Of a stretch of DNA of 64,000 bases, positions 40,132 to 49,265 are shown piece by piece. A model generated the notes under the pieces. The model saw only the letters and a list, made by a program, of their open reading frames with translations, was not told where the DNA came from and did no database searches. Within the stretch, counting starts at the first letter, position 1. Every line of letters starts with the position of its first letter. This DNA comes from an uncultured Actinomycetes bacterium (GTDB lineage: Bacteria; Actinomycetota; Actinomycetes; Actinomycetales; Microbacteriaceae): NCBI GenBank assembly GCA_903920435.1, contig CAIXMB010000189.1, forward strand, positions 1 through 64,000. The letters are read 5' to 3'. Position numbers and translations under genes: made by a program.

Positions 40132-40968
40132 ATGACTACTACCCCGCGCATCATCGTCGCTATCGGCGGACCCAAGGCCGAGCATCCGGCCATCGACTGG
40201 GCGCTGGACTACGCCCCGACCGCCGGCGCGGAAGTCGAGCTACTGCATGTCGTCGACCTCAGCTGGCGCACGAACCCGTCGCCGTTTGCCGAAGCCGCCC
40301 TCCTCGCTGCCGAGGAGGAGATCCGCGACCTCTCCGCGCTCTACTCGCAGCGCAGCGGACAGGTCGTGCACTCGAGCATCGCGCTCGGCCGCCCGGTCGA
40401 TCAGATCGTCGAGCGGGGCGAGCACGCCGAGCTCGTCGTTCTGGGCACGCACCACGACCGGCACCTCGACCGGGCCATGTTCAACACGATCGCCGCCCGG
40501 ATCGCCGGCCGCATCTCGGTCTCCGCGGTCGTCGTTCCCCACAGCACCGTGCCGGGCACGGGCATCGTGGTCGGTGTCGACGACTCCATCACCTCCGCCG
40601 CACCGCTCGCCTTCGCGGCGAGGGAGGCCGACCGCCTCGGCGAGCCACTGACCGTCGTCCACTCCTGGAACGCACCGCGCCCGTGGACCGACCACGAGAT
40701 TCCGAACTGGCCCGCCGCGGAGGAGGACGAGGAGCGCCGGATGCTCGCCGAGTGCGTCGCCGGCCTCGCGCAGAGCTACCCCGACCTGCCCGTGCGCTCG
40801 GAGGTCGTCTTCGGTCGCGCATCCGAGGTGCTGTACAACCTCGGACGGGGCGCCCGGATGCTCGTGGTGGGCAGCCACGGCCGTCAGGGCTTCGAGAAGG
40901 CGTGGTTGGGGTCGACGAGCGAGGATCTCGTTCTCGCCACCCCGACCACCATCGCCGTCATCCGCTGA
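40132..40968 (+). CDS. Universal stress protein, tandem USP domains
   Basis: [22 protein letters not shown]; second half [23 protein letters not shown]...[24 protein letters not shown]. Confidence 0.9.
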   Translation: MTTTPRIIVAIGGPKAEHPAIDWALDYAPTAGAEVELLHVVDLSWRTNPSPFAEAALLAAEEEIRDLSALYSQRSGQVVHSSIALGRPVDQIVERGEHAELVVLGTHHDRHLDRAMFNTIAARIAGRISVSAVVVPHSTVPGTGIVVGVDDSITSAAPLAFAAREADRLGEPLTVVHSWNAPRPWTDHEIPNWPAAEEDEERRMLAECVAGLAQSYPDLPVRSEVVFGRASEVLYNLGRGARMLVVGSHGRQGFEKAWLGSTSEDLVLATPTTIAVIR

Positions 40969-40986
40969 GGCGGAGGGATGGTGGCG

Positions 40987-41781
40987 TCAGCGCGCCACCA
41001 TCACCGGCGAGGTGAGATTCAGCAGCACCTCGTGTGTGACCGACCCGATCGACCCCAGACGGTCGCTGCCGCCCCGTGTCGCCCCGAGTACGAGCAGCGC
41101 CGACGACCGGCTCGCGTCGAGCAGTTCGTCGGCCGGGGAGCGGTGCGAGAGGCGACGCCGGACCACCATGCCGGGCGCGGTGGTCAGGGCGAGGTCGACG
41201 GCGTCGGCGAGCAGGTGGCGGCCGGTGTCGCTCGCGTCTGCCCGGTCCGGTCCGCAGTGGATGAGGGAGAGCTCCTGCCGCAGGCGGTACGCCTCGCTCG
41301 CGCCGGCGATGATCGCCGCGTGGCACTCCAGCGCGGGCGAGACGCCCACGACGATGCCGGTGCGCTGTGCGAGGTTGTCCTCCGGCACGACGACGACGCT
41401 CGACCGGGCGAGGGATGCCACGGCCACGCTGCGCGTGCCCAAGACCCGACCCCGCACGTAGCCCGTCTTGTGCGAGCCCATCACGAGGAGGTCGCCCGGC
41501 CCCGCGGCCGCGGAGAGGGTGGTCGTCAGGTTGCCGAGCTCGAGCTGGGGGTGACCCACCACGCCCATCGCCTCCAGCTCGCCGAGGGCCTGAGCCAGGA
41601 TGTCCTCGCCTGCGGCCTCGAGCTCACGCGTGTAGTCCGGGCCGATCTGGCCCCACTCGTCATCGACGACGTGCTCGAGCACGAGCCGGGCATCCGTGGC
41701 GCGGGCGCGCTTGGCCGCCCACCGCAACGCCGCGGAGCTGGGGCCGGAGCCGTCGACGCCGACGATGATCCGTGTGCCCAT
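40987..41781 (-). CDS. Universal stress protein, tandem USP domains
   Basis: RIIVGVDGSGPSSAALRWAAKRA; LLVMGSHKTGYVRGRVLGTRS. Confidence 0.9.
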   Translation of the reverse strand: MGTRIIVGVDGSGPSSAALRWAAKRARATDARLVLEHVVDDEWGQIGPDYTRELEAAGEDILAQALGELEAMGVVGHPQLELGNLTTTLSAAAGPGDLLVMGSHKTGYVRGRVLGTRSVAVASLARSSVVVVPEDNLAQRTGIVVGVSPALECHAAIIAGASEAYRLRQELSLIHCGPDRADASDTGRHLLADAVDLALTTAPGMVVRRRLSHRSPADELLDASRSSALLVLGATRGGSDRLGSIGSVTHEVLLNLTSPVMVAR

Positions 41782-41837
41782 GAGTGGTCTCCTTTTGATC
41801 GGTTGTGCAAGACTTTCAAGGGATCGGTCGAATGGGC

Positions 41838-41852
41838 AGGGCCGAAAGTCCC
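41838..41852 (-). promoter_or_regulatory. DosR-like box C (GGGACTTTCGGCCCT on minus strand)
   Basis: AGGGCCGAAAGTCCC between divergent USP and devS-like genes. Confidence 0.75.
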
Positions 41853-41891
41853 ACTAGCGCACAACCACCGCATCGTGAAGCTGGAGACCAG

Positions 41892-43601
41892 ATGACCGAT
41901 GAGGCGACACCCCTCGCTTTCCCGGATGCCCCACGCGGGCGTCTCGACCGGGTGATCAACGATCTCGTGACCTCCGCCCAGGAGGTGCTGGCCACGCAGG
42001 GCCGGCTCCGGAGCCTGCTGCAGGCCAGCCGGATCGTCTCCAGCGAGCTCGAGCTGCCCGTCGTCCTGCGGACCATCGTGGCTGCGGCGGTCGAGCTGGT
42101 GGGCGCGCGGTACGGCGCCATCGGCGTCGTCGCCCCCGACGGCTCCCTCGCCGAGTTCATCCACGTGGGTATCCCCGAGGAACTCGCCGACGAGATCGGC
42201 CACCTGCCGCAGGGCCACGGCCTCCTCGGTGCGCTCATCGACGAGCAGGTGACGATTCGCCTCGATCACCTGCGCGACGACCCCCGGTCGAGCGGATTCC
42301 CCGCGCACCACCCTCCGATGGAGAGCTTCCTCGGCGTGCCGGTGCGGGTGCGGGGCGAGGTGTACGGCAACCTCTACCTCACCGAGCGCATCGACGGCCC
42401 GTTCACCACGGAGGACGAAGAACTCCTCGCCTCCCTCGCCGCCAGCGCTGGGGCCGCCATCGACCACGCGCGCCTGTTCGACGAGAGCCAGCGCCGGCAG
42501 CGCTGGTCGGCGGCGTCGGCAGAGGTGACCGCAGCGCTGCTCTCGGAGCAGGCCGAGGACTCGCTCGGGATCCTCGCCGACCGCGTCGCCCTGCTGGCCG
42601 GCGCCGATCTGGTGTGCGTCGCGCTGCCCAGCACCGGTAGCGAGATGTCGATAGTCGCGGCGCGCGGTGCGCTCGCCGAGGCCTACGCGGGCGGCTCCTT
42701 CGATGCCGAGGGCACCCTCGCCGGTCAGGCGCACGCGAGCGGACAGCCGGTCATGTCCGATGCCGAGTCGCTCAGTAGCATCGACCCGGGGCTCGTGCTC
42801 GGGCCGTCGATGGCGATCCCCTTCACCTCGGCAGGGGCGCCCCCCGGCGTACTCACGGTGTCGCGCGCTCAGGGGCGCGCGGCGTTCACCCGGGCCGACC
42901 TCGAGATGGCCGCCGACTTCGCCGGCCAGGCGAGCGTTGCCCTGACCCTCGCCGCAGGCCGCGCCGACCGGGCCAGGCTCGACCTCCTCGAAGACCGCGG
43001 TCGCATTGCGCGAGACCTCCATGACCACGTGATCCAGCGGCTGTTCGGCGCGGGCCTCAGCCTGCAGGCTGCGGCGAGCTCCACTACCGACGCGGCGACA
43101 CGGGCGCGCATCGCCCAGCAGGTCGACGTGCTCGACGCGGCGATCGCCGAGATCCGAACGGCGATCTTCACCCTCAACGTCGCGGAGACGACAGGAGCCC
43201 CGCTTCTGCGCCACCGGGTGCTCGACGTCGTCGCCGATGTGGGAGACCTCTTCGAGGAGTCGCCCCAGGTGACCTTCAGTGGCGCCGTGGACCTCATGAT
43301 CGATGCCGTGCTCGCGGACGACGTGATAGCGGTCGTGCGGGAGGGCCTGACCAACGTCGCCCGCCACGCAGGGGCCCAGCGCACCGCTGTGTCGGTTGCC
43401 GTGACGTCGTCGACGGTCACGCTCGTGATCGAGGATGACGGCAAGGGCGTGCCCGAGGGCGCGACGCGGTCGAGCGGCACCGCGAACCTCGAGCGGCGGG
43501 CGTCATCGCGCGGCGGCAGCTTCGCGCTGACCCCGGGAGATGCCGGCGGTACCGTACTGACGTGGAGCGTTCCGCTCGTCGACGAAAGGACCGAGTCGTG
43601 A
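41892..43601 (+). CDS. devS: DevS/DosT-like sensor histidine kinase (two GAF domains, HisKA_3)
   Basis: FPAHHPPMESFLGVPVRVRGEVYGNLYLTER; GRIARDLHDHVIQRLFGAGLSLQ; VIEDDGKGVPEG. Confidence 0.88.
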   Translation: MTDEATPLAFPDAPRGRLDRVINDLVTSAQEVLATQGRLRSLLQASRIVSSELELPVVLRTIVAAAVELVGARYGAIGVVAPDGSLAEFIHVGIPEELADEIGHLPQGHGLLGALIDEQVTIRLDHLRDDPRSSGFPAHHPPMESFLGVPVRVRGEVYGNLYLTERIDGPFTTEDEELLASLAASAGAAIDHARLFDESQRRQRWSAASAEVTAALLSEQAEDSLGILADRVALLAGADLVCVALPSTGSEMSIVAARGALAEAYAGGSFDAEGTLAGQAHASGQPVMSDAESLSSIDPGLVLGPSMAIPFTSAGAPPGVLTVSRAQGRAAFTRADLEMAADFAGQASVALTLAAGRADRARLDLLEDRGRIARDLHDHVIQRLFGAGLSLQAAASSTTDAATRARIAQQVDVLDAAIAEIRTAIFTLNVAETTGAPLLRHRVLDVVADVGDLFEESPQVTFSGAVDLMIDAVLADDVIAVVREGLTNVARHAGAQRTAVSVAVTSSTVTLVIEDDGKGVPEGATRSSGTANLERRASSRGGSFALTPGDAGGTVLTWSVPLVDERTES

Positions 43602-44239
43602 TCCGTGTGTTCCTCGTGGATGACCACGAGATCGTGCGACGGGGTGTCGCCGACGTGATCAACGCGGAGGCCGATCTCGAGGTGGTCGGCGAGGCGTCCA
43701 CGGCGCGGCAGGGGCTCGGGCGCATCGCCGCGACCCTGCCCGACGTCGCCGTTCTCGATGTGCGCCTGCCGGATGGCAGCGGAATCGACCTGTGCCGTGA
43801 CATCCGGTCGGCGCATCCGGAGGTCTACTGCCTCATGCTCACCGCCTACGACGACGACGAGGCGAGCTACACCGCCGTGCTCGCCGGAGCGTCGGGGTAT
43901 GTGCTGAAGGACATCAAGGGGCAGAACCTGCTGGAGAGCATCCGGCAGGTTGCCGCCGGGCGCAGCCTCATCGACCGCAGCGTGTCGCGGCGGGTGGTCG
44001 AGTCGGTGGCGACCCGCACCTCCGAGGTCGAGCTCAGCCTGCGTGAGCGGCAGGTGCTCGACCTCATCGCCGAGGGCTTCACCAACCGGCAGATCGGCGA
44101 GCAGCTGGATCTCGCCGAGAAGACGGTCAAGAACTACGTCTCCGGCCTGCTGGCCAAGCTCGGGATGGAGCGCCGCACGCAGGCCGCGGTATACGGCGCA
44201 CAGCACCGCGCCGAGAAGTCGCAGGACCAAAGGCCCTGA
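43598..44239 (+). CDS. devR: DevR/DosR-like NarL/LuxR-family response regulator
   Basis: VFLVDDHEIVRRG, VAVLDVRLPDGSGIDLCRD, ASGYVLKDIKG, LAEKTVKNYVSGLLAKLGMERRTQAAVY; GTGA overlap with kinase. Confidence 0.9.
   Translation: MIRVFLVDDHEIVRRGVADVINAEADLEVVGEASTARQGLGRIAATLPDVAVLDVRLPDGSGIDLCRDIRSAHPEVYCLMLTAYDDDEASYTAVLAGASGYVLKDIKGQNLLESIRQVAAGRSLIDRSVSRRVVESVATRTSEVELSLRERQVLDLIAEGFTNRQIGEQLDLAEKTVKNYVSGLLAKLGMERRTQAAVYGAQHRAEKSQDQRP
44223..44237 (+). promoter_or_regulatory. Weak DosR-like box D AGGACCAAAGGCCCT
   Basis: Half-sites conserved, centre diverged; 35 bp before GTG 44272, overlapping devR stop. Confidence 0.4.
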
Positions 44240-44271
44240 CCGCCCGGCCCGGTCGAGGCGAGTATTCACGG

Positions 44272-44742
44272 GTGACCGATAAGACCGCGCAGGTAAGGGA
44301 GACGCGGCGATCGACGCCCTCCGCGCGCAGCGCCCGCACCATCCCCGCCCGCACGTGGCACGAAGACAACGTCGAGCGGTTGACGCGCGGCGAACGTGCG
44401 GCAGACCGGATGCGCAATGTCATGGGCAGCTGGCCGTTCGTGGGCGGCTTCGTGGTGTTCATGGCGCTGTGGGCGTTGGCGAACACCGTGCTGCCCGGGT
44501 GGGACGTCTACCCGTTCATCCTGCTGAACCTCTTCCTCAGCATGCTCGCCGGCTTGCAGGGCGCCATCCTCCTCATCGCAGCCAAGCGCCAGGACGCGAT
44601 CGCCGCCGCCCTCGCCCGCCACGACTACGAGACGAACATCGCCGCCAAGACCGATATCGAGACGCTCCTCGAGATCAACCGCTCGCAGATGCAGCTGATC
44701 GAGGAGCTGCACGCTCTGGTCCGGGAGCGACTCGGGGCGTGA
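44272..44742 (+). CDS. DUF1003 membrane protein
   Basis: GSWPFVGGFVVFMALWALANTVLPGWDVYPFILLNLFLSMLAGLQGAILLIAAKRQ. Confidence 0.88.
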   Translation: MTDKTAQVRETRRSTPSARSARTIPARTWHEDNVERLTRGERAADRMRNVMGSWPFVGGFVVFMALWALANTVLPGWDVYPFILLNLFLSMLAGLQGAILLIAAKRQDAIAAALARHDYETNIAAKTDIETLLEINRSQMQLIEELHALVRERLGA

Positions 44743-46552
44743 TGCTTCGAGCCGCTCGCAAACTGTTCGCGATGGTGAGCACGTCGACGACCTCCTGGAG
44801 GGCGGCGCCGACGATCGCGGGGATCACTCCGAGCGACGCGACGATCATGAGCACGACGCTGAGCCCGATGCCGAGGCCGATGCTCTGGTAGGCGATCCGC
44901 ACCACGCGGCGGGCGAGCACCACCACTTCCAGCACCCGGCCGAGATCTTCGACGAGGATGACGGCGTCCGCCGACTCGCTCGCCGCCGTCGCGCCGCGAG
45001 CGCCCATGGCGATGCCCACGTCCGCCGCCGCCAGGACCGGGGCGTCGTTGACGCCGTCGCCCACCATCAGGACCGGGCGCGGAGCGAGGTCGCCGACCAT
45101 GCGCAGTTTGTCACCGGGAAGCAGCCCCGCCCTGACGTCGTCGATGCCCACCGCGGAGGCGACCTTCTGCGCGGTGTCCACCGAGTCGCCCGTCAGCATG
45201 ACGATCGGGGAGATCCCGAGCGCGCGGAGGCCGGCTACCGTCGGCCTCGCACTCGGTCGCACCTCATCGGTGAGCACGATGCGCCCGATGAGCGCGGCCC
45301 CGAGCGACACGTACACCGCCGATTCGCCGGCGGCCAGGGCCGGCCAGGGAAGGTGCGCGTGCGGCGCCACGAAGTCCTTCTTGCCGCTGGCCGCGGTCAG
45401 CCCGCCGACCATTCCGCGCATTCCCGACGCGAGCTTTTCGCTCAGGTCGTCAGCCTCGGTCACGCCGAGCCCGCGCTCGGCCGCCGCGGCGACTATCGCC
45501 TTCGCGAGCACGTGCGCGGAGCCGCTCTCCAGCGCGGCCGCGGTGGCCAGCACCCGCTCCTCGTCGCCGTCCACGCTCTCGATCCGGTCGATCTCGGGGG
45601 CGCCGGCGGTCAACGTCCCGGTCTTGTCGAAGGCCGCGGTGCGCACGCGGGAGAGCTGCTCGATCACCCCGCCGCCCTTCACGATGACGCCGCGGGCGGC
45701 GGCGCTGCTCATCCCGGCGATGAACGCGACCGGGGTCGCGATGAGCAGCGGGCACGGTGTCGCCACCACCAGCACCTCGGCCAGTCGAGCGGGATCGCCC
45801 GAGATGATCCATGCGAGCGCGCCGATCACCAGTGCGCCGATCGTGAACGGAATCGCCACCCGGTCGGCCAGACGCACGAAGGGCGCCTTGCTGTTCGCGG
45901 CGCTCCGCACGAGCTCGACGATCGTCTGGTACTCGCTGAGCGCCGCAGTGGTCACGGCCCGGAGGGTCACCACCTCGTCGGCGTTCACCGTGCCGCTGCG
46001 AATCGTGTATCCGGCCGCCCGCCAGACGGGCAGACTCTCGCCGGTGATCGACGACTCGTCGAATGACGCCCCATCGCCCAACAGGGCGCCGTCCACGGGC
46101 ACGGTCTCGCCCGGGCGCACCTCGACGAGGTCACCGGGCACGATCGCGTCCACCGGCACGTCGACCACGGCGCCCGCCACCTCGCGATGGGCCACGCGCG
46201 GTGCGCGGCTCATGAGCGCCGCAAGCTCGCGGTGCGCGCGACGACCGGCGAAGTCCTCGAGCGCCTCCCCGCTGAGGAGCATGAGAACCACTACGAGCGC
46301 GGCCCAGAAGTCGCCCAGGGCGACGGTCGCCACGATGGCCGCGACCGCGAGCACGTCGATTCCCCACGACCCCTTCCGGAGCGAGGCGATCATCCCGACC
46401 GCGCTTCGGGCAGCGATGAGCAGCACGTACGAGGTCGCCACCCACCGCGCCGCGGTGCCCTGACCCACGAGTGCCAGCACCGCGGTGACGGCGGCGATCG
46501 CCAGGGTGGTCCAGATGTAGCGGTACCGCAGGAGCGCCCGAGCCCTACTCAC
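44675..46552 (-). CDS. Heavy-metal-type (P1B) P-type ATPase with TPC membrane motif
   Basis: VVATPCPLLIATPVAFIAGMSSAAARGVIVKGG, DKTGTLT, MVGDGVNDAPVLAAADVGIAMG. Confidence 0.9.
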   Translation of the reverse strand: MSRARALLRYRYIWTTLAIAAVTAVLALVGQGTAARWVATSYVLLIAARSAVGMIASLRKGSWGIDVLAVAAIVATVALGDFWAALVVVLMLLSGEALEDFAGRRAHRELAALMSRAPRVAHREVAGAVVDVPVDAIVPGDLVEVRPGETVPVDGALLGDGASFDESSITGESLPVWRAAGYTIRSGTVNADEVVTLRAVTTAALSEYQTIVELVRSAANSKAPFVRLADRVAIPFTIGALVIGALAWIISGDPARLAEVLVVATPCPLLIATPVAFIAGMSSAAARGVIVKGGGVIEQLSRVRTAAFDKTGTLTAGAPEIDRIESVDGDEERVLATAAALESGSAHVLAKAIVAAAAERGLGVTEADDLSEKLASGMRGMVGGLTAASGKKDFVAPHAHLPWPALAAGESAVYVSLGAALIGRIVLTDEVRPSARPTVAGLRALGISPIVMLTGDSVDTAQKVASAVGIDDVRAGLLPGDKLRMVGDLAPRPVLMVGDGVNDAPVLAAADVGIAMGARGATAASESADAVILVEDLGRVLEVVVLARRVVRIAYQSIGLGIGLSVVLMIVASLGVIPAIVGAALQEVVDVLTIANSLRAARSITPRVAPGPERAAPRSAASASG

Positions 46553-46559
46553 GCGCCGG

Positions 46560-47360
46560 TCATCCGAGCAGCGCCTTCATCTGGTTCGCGATCAGCTCGG
46601 TGGCGCGCTTCGGCGCGAGGCGGGCGAGTCGGTCCATGAACTTGGCGTCGTTGCCGATGCGCACCCGGAACGCCCCGCGCTCGAGCCCCACGATCACCTG
46701 GCGACCGGCTTCCGCCGGGCTCGTCGTCTTGGGCAGCTTGCCCGGGTCGCCCTTCAGCGTCGGCATCGCCACACCGGAGTTGGTGGTGATGTTCGTGCCC
46801 ACCCCGCCCGGGAAGACGACGGTCACCGCGAGGCCCGTGCCGCGCGACTCCGCGTAGAGGGCCTCGGTGAACAGCTTCACCGCCGCCTTGCTCGCGCCGT
46901 ACGCCGCCTGACCGGGCACCGGCAGGAACCCGCCCATGCTCGACACGTTGAGCAGCGCCGCGCTGGGCCGTGCGAGAAGGTGCGGCAGGAAAGCCTTCGT
47001 GGTGTTCACGACTCCCCAGAAGTTGACGTTCATCACGCGTTCGATGTCGGCGAAGTCGAGCTGCTCGATGCGCACGAACGGCTGGATGATGCCGGCGACA
47101 TTGAGCAGCCCATCGACCTGGCCGTGCTCGTCGATCACGGCATCCGGCAGCGCCAGCACCGCAGCGCGGTCCGTCACGTCGAGCCGGTGCGTGCTGAGGC
47201 CGGATGCCGCCTTCGCGAGGTGCTTCGTCTCTGCAAGGCCCGTCTCGCTGAAGTCGACGGCTGCGACGCGCGCCCCCCGCGCGAGGAGTCCGAGTACGAC
47301 CTCGCGGCCGATTCCGTTGCCGCCGCCGGTGACGACGAAGACCTTGTCCTTGAGTTCCAT
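46560..47360 (-). CDS. Short-chain dehydrogenase/reductase
   Basis: VFVVTGGGNGIGREVV, NVAGIIQP, NVSSMGG...YGASKAAVK. Confidence 0.9.
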   Translation of the reverse strand: MELKDKVFVVTGGGNGIGREVVLGLLARGARVAAVDFSETGLAETKHLAKAASGLSTHRLDVTDRAAVLALPDAVIDEHGQVDGLLNVAGIIQPFVRIEQLDFADIERVMNVNFWGVVNTTKAFLPHLLARPSAALLNVSSMGGFLPVPGQAAYGASKAAVKLFTEALYAESRGTGLAVTVVFPGGVGTNITTNSGVAMPTLKGDPGKLPKTTSPAEAGRQVIVGLERGAFRVRIGNDAKFMDRLARLAPKRATELIANQMKALLG

Positions 47361-47388
47361 GGTTCGACCCGTCTCTTTCTTCGCGTGA

Positions 47389-48279
47389 TCAGAACTCGTC
47401 GTCGACGAGGTCGGGGTAGACATCCACCGGCGCCGACTTCCTGGGGATGACGACGACGGGGGCGGGCATGTTGACCACGACGTCGTGGCTCACCGAACCC
47501 AGCAGGAACCCGGCGACGGCTCCGCGGCCGCGTGAGCCCACCACGACGAGCGATGCGTTCGCCGCCGCCCGGACTATCGAGACCGCGGCCGACGCGGCGC
47601 GGAGCAACTGCGTCACGCTCAGACCGGGGTGCGCCACCTCGACGCGGTGCGCCGCATCGGCGAGGAGCTGCCGGTGGGCGGCACCCAGCTCTTGGACGAG
47701 AACCGCCGAACCGTCACCGTCCATCGGCGCGCTGGGCGCACTGCCCCAGGTGTGCACGATGACGAGGTCCTCGTGGGTGCGCACGGCCTCGGCCGCCGCG
47801 AAGTCGAGTGCGGCCTCGGCGGTCGGGTCGTCCGACCAGCCGACGACGACGTCGCCGCGCCGCGGCTGCCACCCCACCGGCACGACGACCGTCGGGCACT
47901 CGGCGTGCCCGGCGACCTTCAGGGGCAGTGTGCCGTTCACGATGCCAGCGACGGCCGAGGTCTTGTGGCTGCCGATGACGACGAGGTCGGTGCCGTGTGA
48001 GGCCTTCACGAGCTCTTCATGGGGAATGCCGGCACGCATGGTCGCCGTCACCTCGAGATGGGGTGCGGCGCCCTTGGCGGTCGACTCGGCGACGAGCAGT
48101 GCCGACTCCGAGGCCGTGTGGAATCCGGACTCGGCGCCCTCCGGAAACTCCGAGTCGAGCCCGGCGATCGTCGTGATCTCCAGTCGCATCGGCACGGTCT
48201 TCGCCCGCTCGAGGGCCCACGTGAGCGCGGCATCGCTCGCCGGGCCGCCGTCGACGGCGACGATCACTTTCTCCACCAT
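47389..48279 (-). CDS. Universal stress protein, tandem USP domains
   Basis: KVIVAVDGGPASDAALTWALERA; VVVGSRGRGAVAGFLLGSVSHDVV. Confidence 0.9.
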   Translation of the reverse strand: MVEKVIVAVDGGPASDAALTWALERAKTVPMRLEITTIAGLDSEFPEGAESGFHTASESALLVAESTAKGAAPHLEVTATMRAGIPHEELVKASHGTDLVVIGSHKTSAVAGIVNGTLPLKVAGHAECPTVVVPVGWQPRRGDVVVGWSDDPTAEAALDFAAAEAVRTHEDLVIVHTWGSAPSAPMDGDGSAVLVQELGAAHRQLLADAAHRVEVAHPGLSVTQLLRAASAAVSIVRAAANASLVVVGSRGRGAVAGFLLGSVSHDVVVNMPAPVVVIPRKSAPVDVYPDLVDDEF

Positions 48280-48333
48280 GACATTCCCCTTCTCGTTGTT
48301 CCGCCAGCGTGTACCCGCAGCGAATCGGGGCAC

Positions 48334-48348
48334 AGTGCCGAAGGTCCC
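48334..48348 (-). promoter_or_regulatory. DosR-like box E1 (GGGACCTTCGGCACT on minus strand)
   Basis: AGTGCCGAAGGTCCC; one mismatch to consensus; upstream of minus USP operon. Confidence 0.65.
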
Positions 48349-48360
48349 GAGCGCCGCAAC

Positions 48361-48375
48361 GGGACCTTCGCCCCT
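48361..48375 (+). promoter_or_regulatory. DosR-like box E2 GGGACCTTCGCCCCT
   Basis: One mismatch to consensus; 51 bp before ATG 48426. Confidence 0.65.
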
Positions 48376-48425
48376 AACCCGCCCGGGCCGACGGGCGGAG
48401 GCTGGGGTACGGAAGGGAATCAGCC

Positions 48426-49265
48426 ATGGAGAAGATCGTCGTCGCAGTCAGCGGAGTTGCCGGGTCGCATCCCGCTATCGACTGGGCGCTCGCGTACGCC
48501 GCGCATCGCGATGCGTCGGTGGAACTGGTCCATGTCGTCGACACCACGTGGGGGCACGCACCCGTGGACTACATCGAGACCGCCCTGCTGCGCGCCGAAG
48601 AGCACCTGCGTGACCGCGCAGACGCCGCCCGCCGCGCCGCGCCAGGCACCCCGGTGACGTCTCACGTGCACTTCGGCTCACCCGTCAACGAACTGGTGGC
48701 CAGCGCCCGAGGTGCAGCACTCCTCGTCGTCGGCGCCCACCCCGAGGGCCGGTACAGCGGGGCCGGCGCGGGGGCGGTCCGCCTCGCGCGACTTGCGCCG
48801 TGCTCCGTCGTCATCGTTCCGGTCGCAGACGTCGTTCCGGCCGGCCACGGCGTCGTGGTCGGTACCGATGGCTCTGAGGCATCCCTGCCCGCCGTCGAAT
48901 TCGCTGCACAGCTCGCCGATCGGTATCACGAGGACCTCACGGCGGTGTACGCCTGGGGCCACCCCGAGCCGTGGGGTCTGACCGAGCCCGTGCTCGTCGA
49001 CACCGAGCCGGTGGAGGAGGACCGCATGGTGGTCGCGGAGTCCCTCGCCGGCATCTCCTCGCGGTACCCCGATCTCGTCGTGCACGTCGAGATCAGCGGA
49101 TCGCGCCCGGAAGTCGCACTGCCTGCGGCAGCCACCGGCGCACGGATGCTCGTGGTGGGCGCTCACGGGCGCAGCGCGCTCTCGCGCGCCCTGCTCGGGT
49201 CGGTGAGCGAGTCCGTCGTCGCCGAGCTGCCGTGCACCGTGGCGGTCATCAGGGCCGCCGAATGA
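48426..49265 (+). CDS. Universal stress protein, tandem USP domains
   Basis: [48 protein letters not shown]. Confidence 0.9.
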   Translation: MEKIVVAVSGVAGSHPAIDWALAYAAHRDASVELVHVVDTTWGHAPVDYIETALLRAEEHLRDRADAARRAAPGTPVTSHVHFGSPVNELVASARGAALLVVGAHPEGRYSGAGAGAVRLARLAPCSVVIVPVADVVPAGHGVVVGTDGSEASLPAVEFAAQLADRYHEDLTAVYAWGHPEPWGLTEPVLVDTEPVEEDRMVVAESLAGISSRYPDLVVHVEISGSRPEVALPAAATGARMLVVGAHGRSALSRALLGSVSESVVAELPCTVAVIRAAE

